From Pedobacter steynii (GTDB taxonomy: Bacteria; Bacteroidota; Bacteroidia; Sphingobacteriales; Sphingobacteriaceae): a DNA stretch of 64,000 nt. The notes under the pieces are model-generated. The model was not told the origin of the DNA, did not search any database, and saw only the letters and a list, made by a program, of their open reading frames with translations. Shown piece after piece: positions 10,101 through 18,608 of this stretch. The stretch spans positions 280,641 through 344,640 of the forward strand of contig NZ_FNGY01000005.1 of assembly GCF_900103665.1 (NCBI RefSeq). The letters are read 5' to 3'. Position 1 is the stretch's first letter. Each line of letters opens with the position of its first letter. Made by a program: the position numbers and the translations under genes.

Positions 10101-13100
10101 TTTGCTTTGCCAACTTTAGATGTTGCTTTTTATCCAACGGTCCGCGGTCCTTACAATTATACGCCTACAGGTTTTAATCCTACAGGTGCCCTGAATAATC
10201 CACGTACCCGTTGGGGTGGTTTATTCAGAAGAATTGAAACCAATGACTTTGAAGCTTTGAACATTGAGTTCATCGAGCTTTGGGTAATGGATCCTAATAT
10301 TTACAAGCCAAATTCTACAGGTGGAGATCTGTATTTTAATATTGGTAATATTTCAGAAGACATATTGAAAGACGGACGTAAATCATTAGAGAATGGTTTA
10401 CCCGCAGATGGCGATCCTTCCAAATTTGATGAAACGAATTGGGGAAGAGTTCCGAAGTTGCAGCCGGTAGTTCAGGCATTTGATAATGATCCGAATGCAA
10501 GAAAAGCACAGGATGTAGGGCTTGACGGAATGGGCAATGCAGATGAACAGCGGAAATTTGCGACTTTAATCAACCAGATTAAAGGACAGCTAAATCCGGA
10601 TGCTGCAGCTAAAATCGAAAATGACCCTTCTTCTGATGATTATACTTATTTCAGAGGACCGGACCTGGACCGTGAAAATGCAGGGATCTTAAAGCGCTAC
10701 CAGAAATATAATGGTACAGAGGGTAACTCTAAGACGGCACAGCAGTCGCAGGCCGACCTGGGGGTAGAAAATTCTGCTTCTACTTCCTTGCCTGATGGCG
10801 AAGACATCAACAGGGACAACAACATGACACAGTCTGACGAGTATTTTGAATACAAAGTCTCGATGCGCCCGGCCGACCTTGTGGTGGGACAAAAATACAT
10901 TACCGATAAAGTGACTTCGCAGGTGAAACTGGCGAATGGACAGACACAAGCGGTTACCTGGTATCAGATCCGCATTCCATTGGCACAACCGACGAACGTA
11001 GTTGGGGGAATTCAGGATTTTAAATCGATCCGTTTCATCCGGATGTTCATGACCAATTTCGCAGATACTACGGTATTGAGGTTTGGAAAAATTCAATTGG
11101 TAAGAGGAGAATGGAGACAATACAATGCCAGTAATGAAGCTTCAAAAACGATTGTTGACCCGGCTTTAGGAACGATCAGTCCTGATCAGTCCAAGATTGA
11201 AGTGGCAACGGTGAATATTGAAGAAAACGGTAAACGTACACCGATCCCTTATGTGATCCCTCCGGGAATTGAAAGAGAACGCGATTTCAGTAACTATCGT
11301 GGAGATACCCGTCAGAATGAGCAGTCTTTGTCGGTAACGATCAAAGATCTGAAAGATGGTTATGGCCGTGCAGCATTTAAAACTGCTTTTAACGATTTCA
11401 GGTCATACAAACATTTGGAAATGTACATCCATGCGGAGGCCCTGGGCTCAAACATTTTAAATGACAATGACCTGAGTGCATTTTTACGTATCGGTACAGA
11501 CAACCAGGACAACTATTATGAGTACTCACAGCCTTTAAGGGTGACGCAACCGGGAACAAATGATCCGAATAACATCTGGCCTGAGTATAACAGAATGGAC
11601 ATTCAGCTGGAGCTTTTCCAGAAAGCAAAGCTGGCGAGAAACAATGCAAAGACAGCTACAGGTGCACCATGGCCAATTAATATTCCTTTTAACTATATCG
11701 TAAATGGCAAAGTGATTGTGGTAAAAGGGCAGCCGGATATGAGCAAGGTCAGGGTGTATATGCTGGGTGTAAAGAACCCTTATAAAAACGTAACAGGGAA
11801 TGACGACGGACTGGATAAAAATGCGGTCATCTGGTTTAATGAGCTTCGTTTAACAGAGTTTGATGAACGTGGCGGCTGGGCAGCTACTGCAAGGTTGAGT
11901 GCGAAACTTGCAGACTTTGCGGATGTGAACGTTTCTGGAAGTAAATCGACCATCGGATTTGGTTCTTTGGAAACCCGTGTGAGTGAAAGAAACAGGGCAG
12001 ACAATGTCTTCTTTGACATTTCTTCGAGCATGGAGCTGGGTAAATTTTTCCCTAAGAAAACAGGGATCAAAGTGCCTATGTTTGTGAGCTATTCCAGCCA
12101 GGTAAGCACCCCTCAGTACAACCCGAGCATGCCGGATATTGAGTTGAAAAATGCGCTGGATGCGGCAACAAAATCGCAAAGGGATTCTATCCTGAACTTT
12201 GCGCAGGACTTTACCACGAGAAGCAGTATCAACTTTACCAATGTCAGGAAAGAAAGGACCAATCCGGAGCAGAAGCCAAAGATCTGGGACATAGAAAACT
12301 TTAACGTCAGCTATGCTTATACCAAATATTCGCACAGGGATTTTATCGTAGAAAACAATTTCCAGAAAACTTACCGCGGTTCCCTGGCTTATAATTATGC
12401 GGGGCCAGCAAAAACTTATGAGCCTTTCAAGAAGCTGATTAAGTCGAATACATTGGCGCTGTTAAAAGATTTTAACTTCAGCCTGATGCCAACAGCAATT
12501 AATTTCAGGATTGATGTAGACCGTTTCTATTCGGAAAACAGCCTGAGAAACAATGATCCGATGAATTCTATTCCGGTAAATACCACGTTCAACAAAAACT
12601 TCCTGGTATCCAGGGTGTATGGTATTGCCTGGAACCTGAGTAAATCACTGACACTGGATATTGATGCAACGAACTATTCGATCATTGATGAGCCTTATGG
12701 AAGAATTGAAGGATTGAAAAGAGATACCTTATGGCAGAACATGATGAGGTTGGGCAGAACTACAGATTATAGCCATAACCTGAACGTCACCTATGCCTTA
12801 CCAATTAACAAGATTCCAGGTTTAGACTGGGTGAATGTAGCTACGCGTTACGGCACGAACTTTAACTGGCAGACAGAACCGCTTTCTACGTTGAGGGATC
12901 CAAATATCAACCTTGGAAATACGGTTCAGAATTCGAGAACCATACAGATTAACCCAACTTTTAACCTGGCTTCACTTTACAATAAATTTGGTTTCGTGAG
13001 GAAATCAGGTAGTGGGGCGGATGCGAAACAAACGGGTTCCGGTGTTTTGATCGGATTGTTAACGAGTATTAAAAATGTAGTGGGTGCTTATACCCAAACT

Positions 13101-14393
13101 AAAGGGATCTTCCTGCCTGGTTATTTGCCGAAGACAAATGTTTTCGGGATCGACAATGCGACCGGCGCACCGGGATTGGGATTTGTTTTGGGAAGCCAGC
13201 GGGACATCCGGGAAGAGGCATTGAGGAACGGATGGATTACGACGGATACTTTGCAATCTCAGTTGTACATCAATACGATGAGAGAAGACCTGAGCTTAAC
13301 GAGTTTAATCGAGCCGATCAAAGACCTGACGATTACGCTGACTGCGAACAGAAATAAGACGATGAATTATTCTACGAATTTCAGGTATGATGATTTGAGC
13401 AAAGGATTCCAGAATTTCAGTCCTTTTACCACGGGTGATTACAGCGTGTCCTTCATTAGTCTGGGAACGGCATTTTCAGAGAAATCAGGAAGCGCGGTAT
13501 CTAAATTGTTCAATGAGTTTATGACGAACAGGCAAGTGATCTCTCAGCGTTTAGGAGAATTGAACCCGAATTCCTCAGGAACAAGAAGCGGAGGTTATGC
13601 GGATGGTTATAATCAGAATTCACAGGATGTGGTGATCTCTGCTTTCCTTGCGGCCTATTCCGGAAAGAGTGCATCTTCGGCCAGCCTGAATTCTATGCCT
13701 AAAATTCCATTGCCAAACTGGCGGTTGAATTACAGGGGCCTAACGAGGATTGCTTTCCTTGCTGAACACTTCAGCTCTATTGATTTAAGACATTCTTACC
13801 GCTCTGTATACAGCATCAATAGTTTTAACTCGTTATTGAAATACGAGGAGCGCAATGGTGGAGTAAGCAGCAGGGATAAGGACAATAATTTCCTGCCGCA
13901 GTTACAATATGCAAGGGTGACCATTGCAGAGCAGTTCTCTCCGCTGATCGGAATAGATACCCGCTTAAAGAATAACCTGACGGCGAACTTTGAGATCGGC
14001 AGGACACGTTTGTTAGGGCTAAGTATGGCGAACAGCCAGCTGTCGCAGTTAACGGAAAATAACCTGGTTTTTGGCCTGGGTTACCGCACTACGAAGTTCA
14101 GGTTCCCTTTCGGATTGTTTAAACAATTGAAGATGGACAACAATATGGACTTCAAGCTGGATGTTGCGGTAAGGGATAACAAGACCGTGATCTACCGCGC
14201 TGATGTTGCGGAGGCAGAAGTTTCTTCAGGAGCAAAGAACATTACTTTAAGGCCGAGTGTGGATTATATCCTGAACCAACGCTTTAACGTAAGGGTGTTC
14301 TATGATTCGAATATCACCAAACCTTATACTTCGCAAACGTTCAATACTTCATTCAGCAACTTTGGATTTAGTTTAAGGGTAACGCTGAATTAG
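7197..14393 (+). CDS. sprA: cell-surface protein SprA, type IX secretion outer-membrane translocon
   Basis: A 2398-residue protein starting at TTG 7197 with a signal peptide (poly-Leu core, cleavage near SQTG). Length and features fit SprA (SovA), the very large outer-membrane beta barrel that forms the type IX secretion channel and is needed for gliding in Bacteroidota that glide. Diagnostic stretches include the LSLKEKQRLGLR-like start, PRGEAELTFLGRI, the repeated cell-surface motifs and the long aromatic-rich beta strands ending in a C-terminal strand FGFSLRVTLN. An Asn/Gly-rich low-complexity stretch lies near residue 600. The gene is preceded closely by ruvA, as in many relatives, and followed by a strong terminator. 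No other T9SS component (gldKLMN, porV) is in the window. Confidence 0.93.
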   Translation: MKTILTLLLLLFLCLGGQQAFSQTGTPGKRTDTIRNSFSLKEKQRLGLRNLNNSFKPLPDNVKREVEYDAKNKRYIIRQLIGNRLFSPPQYLTIEEYQRLVNSEMKRDNWRMYSSEELNEVRKNGFIPSLKINSKAFERIFGGTTIDIQPRGEAELTFLGRINKNENPLFNERQRVQSNFDFNQRIQMDVIGNIGTRMKINMNYNTEAQFDFENQVKLDYTGGKDDIIQKIEAGNVSLPLNTTLINGTQALFGVKTQLQFGKLSVSSVFSQQKSQSREIRINNGAQQNEYRLSADNYEANKHYFLAQYFRNNYNKTLATPPTITSGVLITKVEVWITNKTGNTQDSRDVLGFIDLGENAPYNPTVPGGGSALPSGFDNPQFPRQSNTLLSQIPPDARQTNSNAIIGFFGGSGGTDNYAKLTYARKLADREYTFHPQLGYISLNNALNTDEVLTVAYRYTYRGVEYQVGEFTTDVSFDQGSPKVLFTKLLKNETTKVKLPTWDLMMKNIYSIGGYQISPMNFKLDIFRIDDKTGVEKPYIDEGEKLDADRRPLKNKQWIQIVGLDRLNQQKERSPDGIFDFEAENKPFGANQNIAFNTPVNNNNNNGGNTNGSNTNLSNFSTNTSNGYVTIDPLNGRIILPLIEPFGKDLADQFSPAEQTLIDKYTYTALYDSTKVIAQQLFTRQNRYVIKGAYQSQVASEFSLNAINVPEGSVKVFAGTIPLQEGVDYTVDYQGGRVRILNTAILISGQPIKISTENNELFGLQQRSLFGTRLDYKVNNKLNLGGTIMNLTEKPLTPKVNLGEEPISNTMWGLDMNYSSPSRFLTKLVDKLPFISTKVPSSFSFSGEFAQLVPGHPSALNFGGKKGGVSYLDDFEASRSVIDLKSAVAWQLSGTPQMFSESSRMDDLSYGFNRALIAFYNIDPIFYNRADATLPSALRNNKNELSNHYVRQVIEQEVFPFKEIGTGQPFALPTLDVAFYPTVRGPYNYTPTGFNPTGALNNPRTRWGGLFRRIETNDFEALNIEFIELWVMDPNIYKPNSTGGDLYFNIGNISEDILKDGRKSLENGLPADGDPSKFDETNWGRVPKLQPVVQAFDNDPNARKAQDVGLDGMGNADEQRKFATLINQIKGQLNPDAAAKIENDPSSDDYTYFRGPDLDRENAGILKRYQKYNGTEGNSKTAQQSQADLGVENSASTSLPDGEDINRDNNMTQSDEYFEYKVSMRPADLVVGQKYITDKVTSQVKLANGQTQAVTWYQIRIPLAQPTNVVGGIQDFKSIRFIRMFMTNFADTTVLRFGKIQLVRGEWRQYNASNEASKTIVDPALGTISPDQSKIEVATVNIEENGKRTPIPYVIPPGIERERDFSNYRGDTRQNEQSLSVTIKDLKDGYGRAAFKTAFNDFRSYKHLEMYIHAEALGSNILNDNDLSAFLRIGTDNQDNYYEYSQPLRVTQPGTNDPNNIWPEYNRMDIQLELFQKAKLARNNAKTATGAPWPINIPFNYIVNGKVIVVKGQPDMSKVRVYMLGVKNPYKNVTGNDDGLDKNAVIWFNELRLTEFDERGGWAATARLSAKLADFADVNVSGSKSTIGFGSLETRVSERNRADNVFFDISSSMELGKFFPKKTGIKVPMFVSYSSQVSTPQYNPSMPDIELKNALDAATKSQRDSILNFAQDFTTRSSINFTNVRKERTNPEQKPKIWDIENFNVSYAYTKYSHRDFIVENNFQKTYRGSLAYNYAGPAKTYEPFKKLIKSNTLALLKDFNFSLMPTAINFRIDVDRFYSENSLRNNDPMNSIPVNTTFNKNFLVSRVYGIAWNLSKSLTLDIDATNYSIIDEPYGRIEGLKRDTLWQNMMRLGRTTDYSHNLNVTYALPINKIPGLDWVNVATRYGTNFNWQTEPLSTLRDPNINLGNTVQNSRTIQINPTFNLASLYNKFGFVRKSGSGADAKQTGSGVLIGLLTSIKNVVGAYTQTKGIFLPGYLPKTNVFGIDNATGAPGLGFVLGSQRDIREEALRNGWITTDTLQSQLYINTMREDLSLTSLIEPIKDLTITLTANRNKTMNYSTNFRYDDLSKGFQNFSPFTTGDYSVSFISLGTAFSEKSGSAVSKLFNEFMTNRQVISQRLGELNPNSSGTRSGGYADGYNQNSQDVVISAFLAAYSGKSASSASLNSMPKIPLPNWRLNYRGLTRIAFLAEHFSSIDLRHSYRSVYSINSFNSLLKYEERNGGVSSRDKDNNFLPQLQYARVTIAEQFSPLIGIDTRLKNNLTANFEIGRTRLLGLSMANSQLSQLTENNLVFGLGYRTTKFRFPFGLFKQLKMDNNMDFKLDVAVRDNKTVIYRADVAEAEVSSGAKNITLRPSVDYILNQRFNVRVFYDSNITKPYTSQTFNTSFSNFGFSLRVTLN

Positions 14394-14418
14394 GCATATT
14401 TTCTTTCTGTTGCCGTTT

Positions 14419-14461
14419 AACGCGCATGTATTTTTTAGAGAAATATATGCGCGTTTTTTTT
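14419..14461 (+). terminator. intrinsic terminator of sprA
   Basis: A 15-bp stem (14419-14433 with 14441-14455, one G-U pair), a 7-base loop and eight T residues follow the sprA stop by 25 bases. Confidence 0.85.
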
Positions 14462-14573
14462 GCTTGTATTTCCTGCCATTTTTCTTCCAATACAAACTTT
14501 TGTATATTTAGTTCCCGGACGAGCGCAATGCAAGGCTGTTGGAAGCAGCTGCTAAATAGTCTAATGATAAATC

Positions 14574-14945
14574 ATGTGGAGCGACAGGTATAATTATTAC
14601 AACATACAAAGTGATGAAGGTTACACTAAGAAGGTGGAGACGGGAATTGTGCTGCAGATTTTGCTGAAGAGCGGATATTTCCTTCAGAAAGATCATCAGA
14701 CATTGGTTAATGCGGAAAACTTTCCATGGCTGGAAATGGTATTGGCTGAAACAGAAGACGGGAGTTTTGCCACGTCTGACAAGAAACTGCCTTACGTTAA
14801 TTTGATTGCGGTTGTTTGCACTAAGTCGGCAGCTATAGACCAGGGCGTTTACCTAAAGGCTTTCCTGGAAATGGCTGAAGAACTGAATTGGAAACTTTAT
14901 CTGGAAGAAGATGACGAAGGAAATGAGAATATCGAAATCAGATGA
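14574..14945 (+). CDS. hypothetical protein, 123 residues
   Basis: I do not recognise the family. The protein is soluble-looking, with no signal peptide or membrane helix, and has an acidic C-terminus (EEDDEGNENIEIR). It contains a KKVETGIVLQILLKSGYFLQKDHQTL stretch that reads as a helix-rich core, shown here only in part: GIVLQILLKSGYFLQ. It stands alone between the sprA terminator and gcvH, with about 110 bases of upstream space for its own promoter. Codon use looks like that of its neighbours and the frame is clean, so I accept it as a gene. ATG 14574 is the first good start. A possible link to type IX secretion is suggested only by position. Confidence 0.65.
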   Translation: MWSDRYNYYNIQSDEGYTKKVETGIVLQILLKSGYFLQKDHQTLVNAENFPWLEMVLAETEDGSFATSDKKLPYVNLIAVVCTKSAAIDQGVYLKAFLEMAEELNWKLYLEEDDEGNENIEIR

Positions 14946-15145
14946 AACCAGGGGCTTTTTGCGGAGTTTATCCTGACGGATCATCAGGAGATAAAGGGGG
15001 CTTCAAATTTTGTTACCACAAATAAATATGAATACTTATAAATAATAGTAAATTCGCAGAGGATAATGCGTATTATTTGCGGCTTCCTAGTTTAAGTAAC
15101 ACATGCTTTTTATGCGTAACTAATTTATTATTAATATTATATAAA

Positions 15146-15526
15146 ATGAATTTTCCATCAGAACTAAAGTACACTAAAGACCACGAATGGGTTAAGATTG
15201 AAGGTAACGAGGCCTATATCGGTATTACTGATTTCGCACAACGTGAGTTAGGTGATATTGTATACATCGATATTAACACTGTAGGTGATGAAGTAGGTAA
15301 AGACGATGTTTTCGGAACAGTAGAAGCTGTTAAAACCGTATCTGATTTGTTTATGCCGGTAACTGCAACCGTATTGGAAACCAATCCGGAATTGAATGAC
15401 AATCCTGAACTGGTAAACTCTGATCCTTATGGAAAAGGCTGGATGGTTAAAGTAGCGATCTCTGATGCTTCACAAGTGGATGGTTTATTAGATGCTGATG
15501 CTTATAAAGCCCTTGTAGGAGCTTAA
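15146..15526 (+). CDS. gcvH: glycine cleavage system H protein
   Basis: A 126-residue lipoyl carrier of the glycine cleavage complex. The start ATG 15146 gives the conserved N-terminus MNFPSELKYTKDHEWV; a longer frame from 15077 adds unrelated residues. Lys63 in TVEAVKTVSDL is the lipoylation site, and the C-terminal GWMVKV region matches the family. The H protein shuttles the aminomethyl group between the P and T proteins and the dihydrolipoyl group to the L protein; none of these are in the window. The VanZ-like gene starts 3 bases after its stop, an adjacency common in Bacteroidota. Confidence 0.95.
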   Translation: MNFPSELKYTKDHEWVKIEGNEAYIGITDFAQRELGDIVYIDINTVGDEVGKDDVFGTVEAVKTVSDLFMPVTATVLETNPELNDNPELVNSDPYGKGWMVKVAISDASQVDGLLDADAYKALVGA

Positions 15527-15529
15527 TCA

Positions 15530-15940
15530 ATGAATAAATTTAAAGCGTTAAAATATCAGATCTGGGCCATAGTATGGACGGTGGTTATTTTGATCCTTTG
15601 CAATATAGAAATGCCTGTCTCCACTAATGGGACAGGCTTTTTTTTTGAAGGATTTGATAAGATGGTGCATCTTGGGTTTTTCTTTGTCCTGACGATATTG
15701 TTGTTTTACGGAAGAATAAACTATACCCATAACTATAGTTTCCGTTCATTGACGATCTTTAAGATCATCCTGATCACTGCAGCTTTGGGTGGTGGCATTG
15801 AATTGCTTCAATGGAAAGTATTCACCTACAGATCGGCCGAATGGTGGGACTTTACCTGCGATATGGCTGGTGTATTTATGGGGGTTTTCAGTTTTATACT
15901 TTTGCATAAATCTCATTATAATGAAAAAGAACTTCAGTAG
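15530..15940 (+). CDS. VanZ-like family membrane protein
   Basis: A 136-residue membrane protein with about four helices. It shows the VanZ-like pattern: first helix WAIVWTVVILILC, the DKMVHLGFFF motif at the second helix, GGGIELLQ at the third and a D-containing AEWWDFTCDMAGVFMGV before the last helix. VanZ confers low-level teicoplanin resistance in enterococci, but the function of chromosomal homologues is unknown. It starts 3 bases after gcvH. Early in the coding region (15613-15646) there is a terminator-like hairpin with nine T residues, so transcription arriving from gcvH may stop there unless translation prevents it. The 3' end overlaps a tiny lipoprotein gene by 20 bases. Confidence 0.85.
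   Translation: MNKFKALKYQIWAIVWTVVILILCNIEMPVSTNGTGFFFEGFDKMVHLGFFFVLTILLFYGRINYTHNYSFRSLTIFKIILITAALGGGIELLQWKVFTYRSAEWWDFTCDMAGVFMGVFSFILLHKSHYNEKELQ
15613..15646 (+). terminator. intrinsic-terminator-like hairpin inside the VanZ-like gene
   Basis: Stem GCCTGTC / GACAGGC (15613-15619 with 15631-15637), extendable by two C-G pairs across a bulged T, followed by nine T (15638-15646). It lies 87 bases after the gcvH stop and inside codons 28-39 of the VanZ-like gene. It may serve as the gcvH terminator. Confidence 0.6.
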
Positions 15941-16043
15941 ATTATTTGTGCTTTTGCTGGTACTGACAGCCAGCAGCTGCAGCATTTTTAAGCCGGGTTG
16001 TAAATGCCCTCCGGTAAGCTACAACAGCTATCCTCAAAGATAA
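15921..16043 (+). CDS. tiny lipoprotein, 40 residues
   Basis: ATG 15921 opens a 40-codon frame overlapping the end of the VanZ-like gene by 20 bases in another frame. It has a textbook lipoprotein signal: basic MKKNFSR, hydrophobic LFVLLLVL and the lipobox TASSC with Cys20. The mature part is only about 21 residues and contains two more Cys and several Pro (FKPGCKCPP). It resembles the many small lipoproteins of Bacteroidota; no function is known to me. The compact arrangement suggests co-translation with the VanZ-like gene. The complete signal argues for a real gene, although no homology search could be done. Confidence 0.65.
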   Translation: MKKNFSRLFVLLLVLTASSCSIFKPGCKCPPVSYNSYPQR

Positions 16044-16240
16044 AATCAACCTGTATTCATTATGTTACTTTGTTGTGACTTTTGGATTGCACAAATAATC
16101 CTTCAGCCGCTCTGAAAGCTATTTCCGGGAGGAGAGTGGGATTTTGTTTATTTGGAACTATTATAAATTAAGCCTAAATTGCGCCTTGATTAGGGAAGGA
16201 GTCAATATTGTCCTTCGAAAATTAAAATAAATTAATAAAG

Positions 16241-16456
16241 ATGAAACTTTCACAATTGAATCCGGGGGAACGAGGCACTATAGTGGCATTTACTGATTTA
16301 GAAATGTCTGTTAAACTAATGGAGATGGGCTGTTTGCCTGGAGAAGTTGTAGAAGTGGAACGGTTTGCTCCGCTTGGTGATCCGATTGCCATTCGGGTCT
16401 CAGGTTATCAACTTTGTTTACGTAAAAGCGAAGCATCTAGTATTATAATTCAGTAG
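16241..16456 (+). CDS. feoA: ferrous iron transport protein FeoA
   Basis: A 71-residue SH3-like protein (KLSQLNPGERGTIVAF, then a loop with MGCLPGEVVEVERFAPLGDPIAIRV and LRKSEASSIII, quoted in parts). FeoA is a cytosolic partner of the Fe(II) transporter FeoB. Normal length. feoB starts 4 bases later and ferritin follows, giving an uptake-and-storage block. The ~200 bases upstream are free of genes and must hold the promoter. I could not identify a convincing Fur or DtxR-type operator there. Confidence 0.92.
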   Translation: MKLSQLNPGERGTIVAFTDLEMSVKLMEMGCLPGEVVEVERFAPLGDPIAIRVSGYQLCLRKSEASSIIIQ

Positions 16457-16460
16457 TAAT

Positions 16461-18578
16461 TTGGCAAAGGATTTGAAAATAGCGCTGGTTGGGAATCCCA
16501 ATACAGGCAAGTCTACTCTTTTTAATCTGCTTACAGGATTAAATCAAAAAATTGGAAATTTTCCGGGCATTACCGTTGATAAAAAAGTAGGTTACTGCAA
16601 GCTTCCCGATGGCAGAAATGCAGAGATTACCGATTTACCGGGAACCTATAGTTTATACCCGAAGAGTAAGGATGAAAGTATTGTCTTCCAGGTTCTGGCC
16701 GACAAGAACAATTCCAGCTATCCCGATATTGTGGTATTGGTTGCCGATGCGACCAATCTCCGAAGAAATTTATTGCTTTATTCGCAGGTAGCTGACCTGC
16801 AGGTGCCGGTCGTATTGGCGCTTAATATGACCGATCTGGCGCAAAAAGAAGGGATTAATGTCAACGTTGATTTGCTTTCAAAAAGATTGGGCATCCAGAT
16901 CGTGGCCATTTCTGCGAGAAGCAATAAGGGGCTGACCGAATTAAAACAAGCGATTAGTAATACCACAAAGATTGCTACGCAGTTAAAAGGTACTGATGTG
17001 CTTGCGCTGGCCCCTGAAGCGATTCAGAAAGTGAAAGCCAAGATCGGAACAGAGAACGATTATTTTGCATTGCAGGTATTACACCAGCATTATAACCTCG
17101 ATCATTTTTCTGAGGTAGATCATGCAGGTTTTGATCAGATCAAAAAGGCGACTGATTTTGAAACCTCGAAATTACAGACGGAGGAAACAGTAGCACGTTA
17201 CCGGGATCTGGGAAAGATCCTGACTGGTGTAATTGAAGATACAGGAGCGGCAAAGAAGTTTGCTTTTAGTGATAAAATCGATTCCGTCCTGACCAATCGG
17301 TTTTGGGGCCTGATCATTTTTATGGGCTTATTGTTCTTTCTGTTTAACGCTATTTTCTCCTGGTCGGCTTATCCGATGGAGATGATTGAGTTTATCTTTG
17401 CCAAACTCCAGGAACTGGGACATGAATATTTACCCGCCGGGCAGCTCAGTGATTTACTGCTGGACGGTGTGCTTGCCGGCTTAGGCGGGATTGTAGTTTT
17501 CATTCCGCAGATCGCTATTCTCTTTGCTTTTATCTCGATTCTGGAAGACACCGGCTATATGGCCAGGGTGACTTTTATGATGGACAGGATCATGAGGAAA
17601 TTTGGTTTGAGTGGAAAATCGGTGGTGCCAATGATCGGAAGTCTGGCCTGTGCCGTTCCTTCCATCATGAGTGCCAGAAATATCGAAAACTGGAAAGACC
17701 GTATCATTACCATTATGGTGGCTCCTTTAGTGAGCTGTTCTGCAAGGCTGCCGGTATATACTTTATTGATCAGCCTCGTTGTTCCAGAAAAAATGGTTTG
17801 GGGCTTCATTAACCTTCAGGGATTAACCCTGATGGGGATGTACCTGATCAGCATTGTTGCAGCGATATTGGTGGCTTTTGTCATGAAATTTATCCTGAAA
17901 GCAAAAGAGAAATCTTATTTCATCATGGAAATGCCGGTATACAGAATGCCGAGATGGGGAAACGTGCTTTTCACAATGTATGACAAGTCTAAGACCTTTG
18001 TCTTTGAAGCGGGTAAAGTGATCATCGCGATTTCCATTGTGTTATGGGTAATGGCAACTTATGGTCCTTCCGAGCGCTTTGCTGAAATTGACAAAAAATA
18101 CGCCGCTATAGAGGCTCAAAAAGACAGTGTGCAGATTTCGACACTCGAAAGAGATAAGTCGGCTGAAAGGCTTGAAAATTCGTATGCGGGGATTTTGGGT
18201 CATGCGATAGAGCCGGCGATCAGACCTTTGGGTTTTGACTGGAAGATTGGTATCGCACTGATCACTTCATTTGCTGCAAGGGAAGCCTTTGTAGGAACGA
18301 TGGCCACGATTTACAGTGTGGAAGGTGGAGATGAGAATGTCATGCAAATACGCGACAGTATGCGACTGGCAAAAAATCCGGAAACGGGATTGCCTGTCTT
18401 TACTTTTGCTACTGCCTTTTCACTGATGCTGTTTTACGCCTTTGCGATGCAATGTATGAGTACGGTGGCCGTGGTGTTCCGGGAAACAAAATCCTGGAAG
18501 TGGCCGATGATACAATTGACGTATATGACGGTTATGGCTTATGTGGCCAGTTTAATTGCTTACCAGTTTTTAAAGTAA
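16461..18578 (+). CDS. feoB: ferrous iron transporter FeoB
   Basis: A 705-residue membrane GTPase starting at TTG 16461. The N-terminal G domain has G1 GNPNTGKST, G3 DLPGTYSL and G4 NMTD, and is followed by the helical spacer (about 180-265). The membrane part carries the two Gate repeats and FeoB signature stretches such as VPMIGSLACAVPSIM and TSFAAREAFVGTM. It imports Fe(II) across the inner membrane. A charged insert (about residues 540-580) separates later helices. It overlaps nothing, and the ferritin gene follows after 30 bases. Full-length and intact. Confidence 0.95.
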   Translation: MAKDLKIALVGNPNTGKSTLFNLLTGLNQKIGNFPGITVDKKVGYCKLPDGRNAEITDLPGTYSLYPKSKDESIVFQVLADKNNSSYPDIVVLVADATNLRRNLLLYSQVADLQVPVVLALNMTDLAQKEGINVNVDLLSKRLGIQIVAISARSNKGLTELKQAISNTTKIATQLKGTDVLALAPEAIQKVKAKIGTENDYFALQVLHQHYNLDHFSEVDHAGFDQIKKATDFETSKLQTEETVARYRDLGKILTGVIEDTGAAKKFAFSDKIDSVLTNRFWGLIIFMGLLFFLFNAIFSWSAYPMEMIEFIFAKLQELGHEYLPAGQLSDLLLDGVLAGLGGIVVFIPQIAILFAFISILEDTGYMARVTFMMDRIMRKFGLSGKSVVPMIGSLACAVPSIMSARNIENWKDRIITIMVAPLVSCSARLPVYTLLISLVVPEKMVWGFINLQGLTLMGMYLISIVAAILVAFVMKFILKAKEKSYFIMEMPVYRMPRWGNVLFTMYDKSKTFVFEAGKVIIAISIVLWVMATYGPSERFAEIDKKYAAIEAQKDSVQISTLERDKSAERLENSYAGILGHAIEPAIRPLGFDWKIGIALITSFAAREAFVGTMATIYSVEGGDENVMQIRDSMRLAKNPETGLPVFTFATAFSLMLFYAFAMQCMSTVAVVFRETKSWKWPMIQLTYMTVMAYVASLIAYQFLK

Positions 18579-18608
18579 TATATTAACTTAATTAAACGCA
18601 ATGCTGTC

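Noticed and set aside
10689..11120. 143-codon minus-strand frame opposite sprA
   Set aside because: One of several antisense frames in the giant sprA gene, expected by chance in a 7-kb gene of this composition.
14942..15025. 27-codon frame overlapping the previous stop as ATGA
   Set aside because: Coupled start is attractive, but there is no ribosome-binding site, signal or recognisable feature in the peptide; kept only as a possibility.
16044..16240. Fur or DtxR-type operator before feoA
   Set aside because: Segments such as TTAAGCCTAA are suggestive, but no full palindrome is present; not listed as a site.
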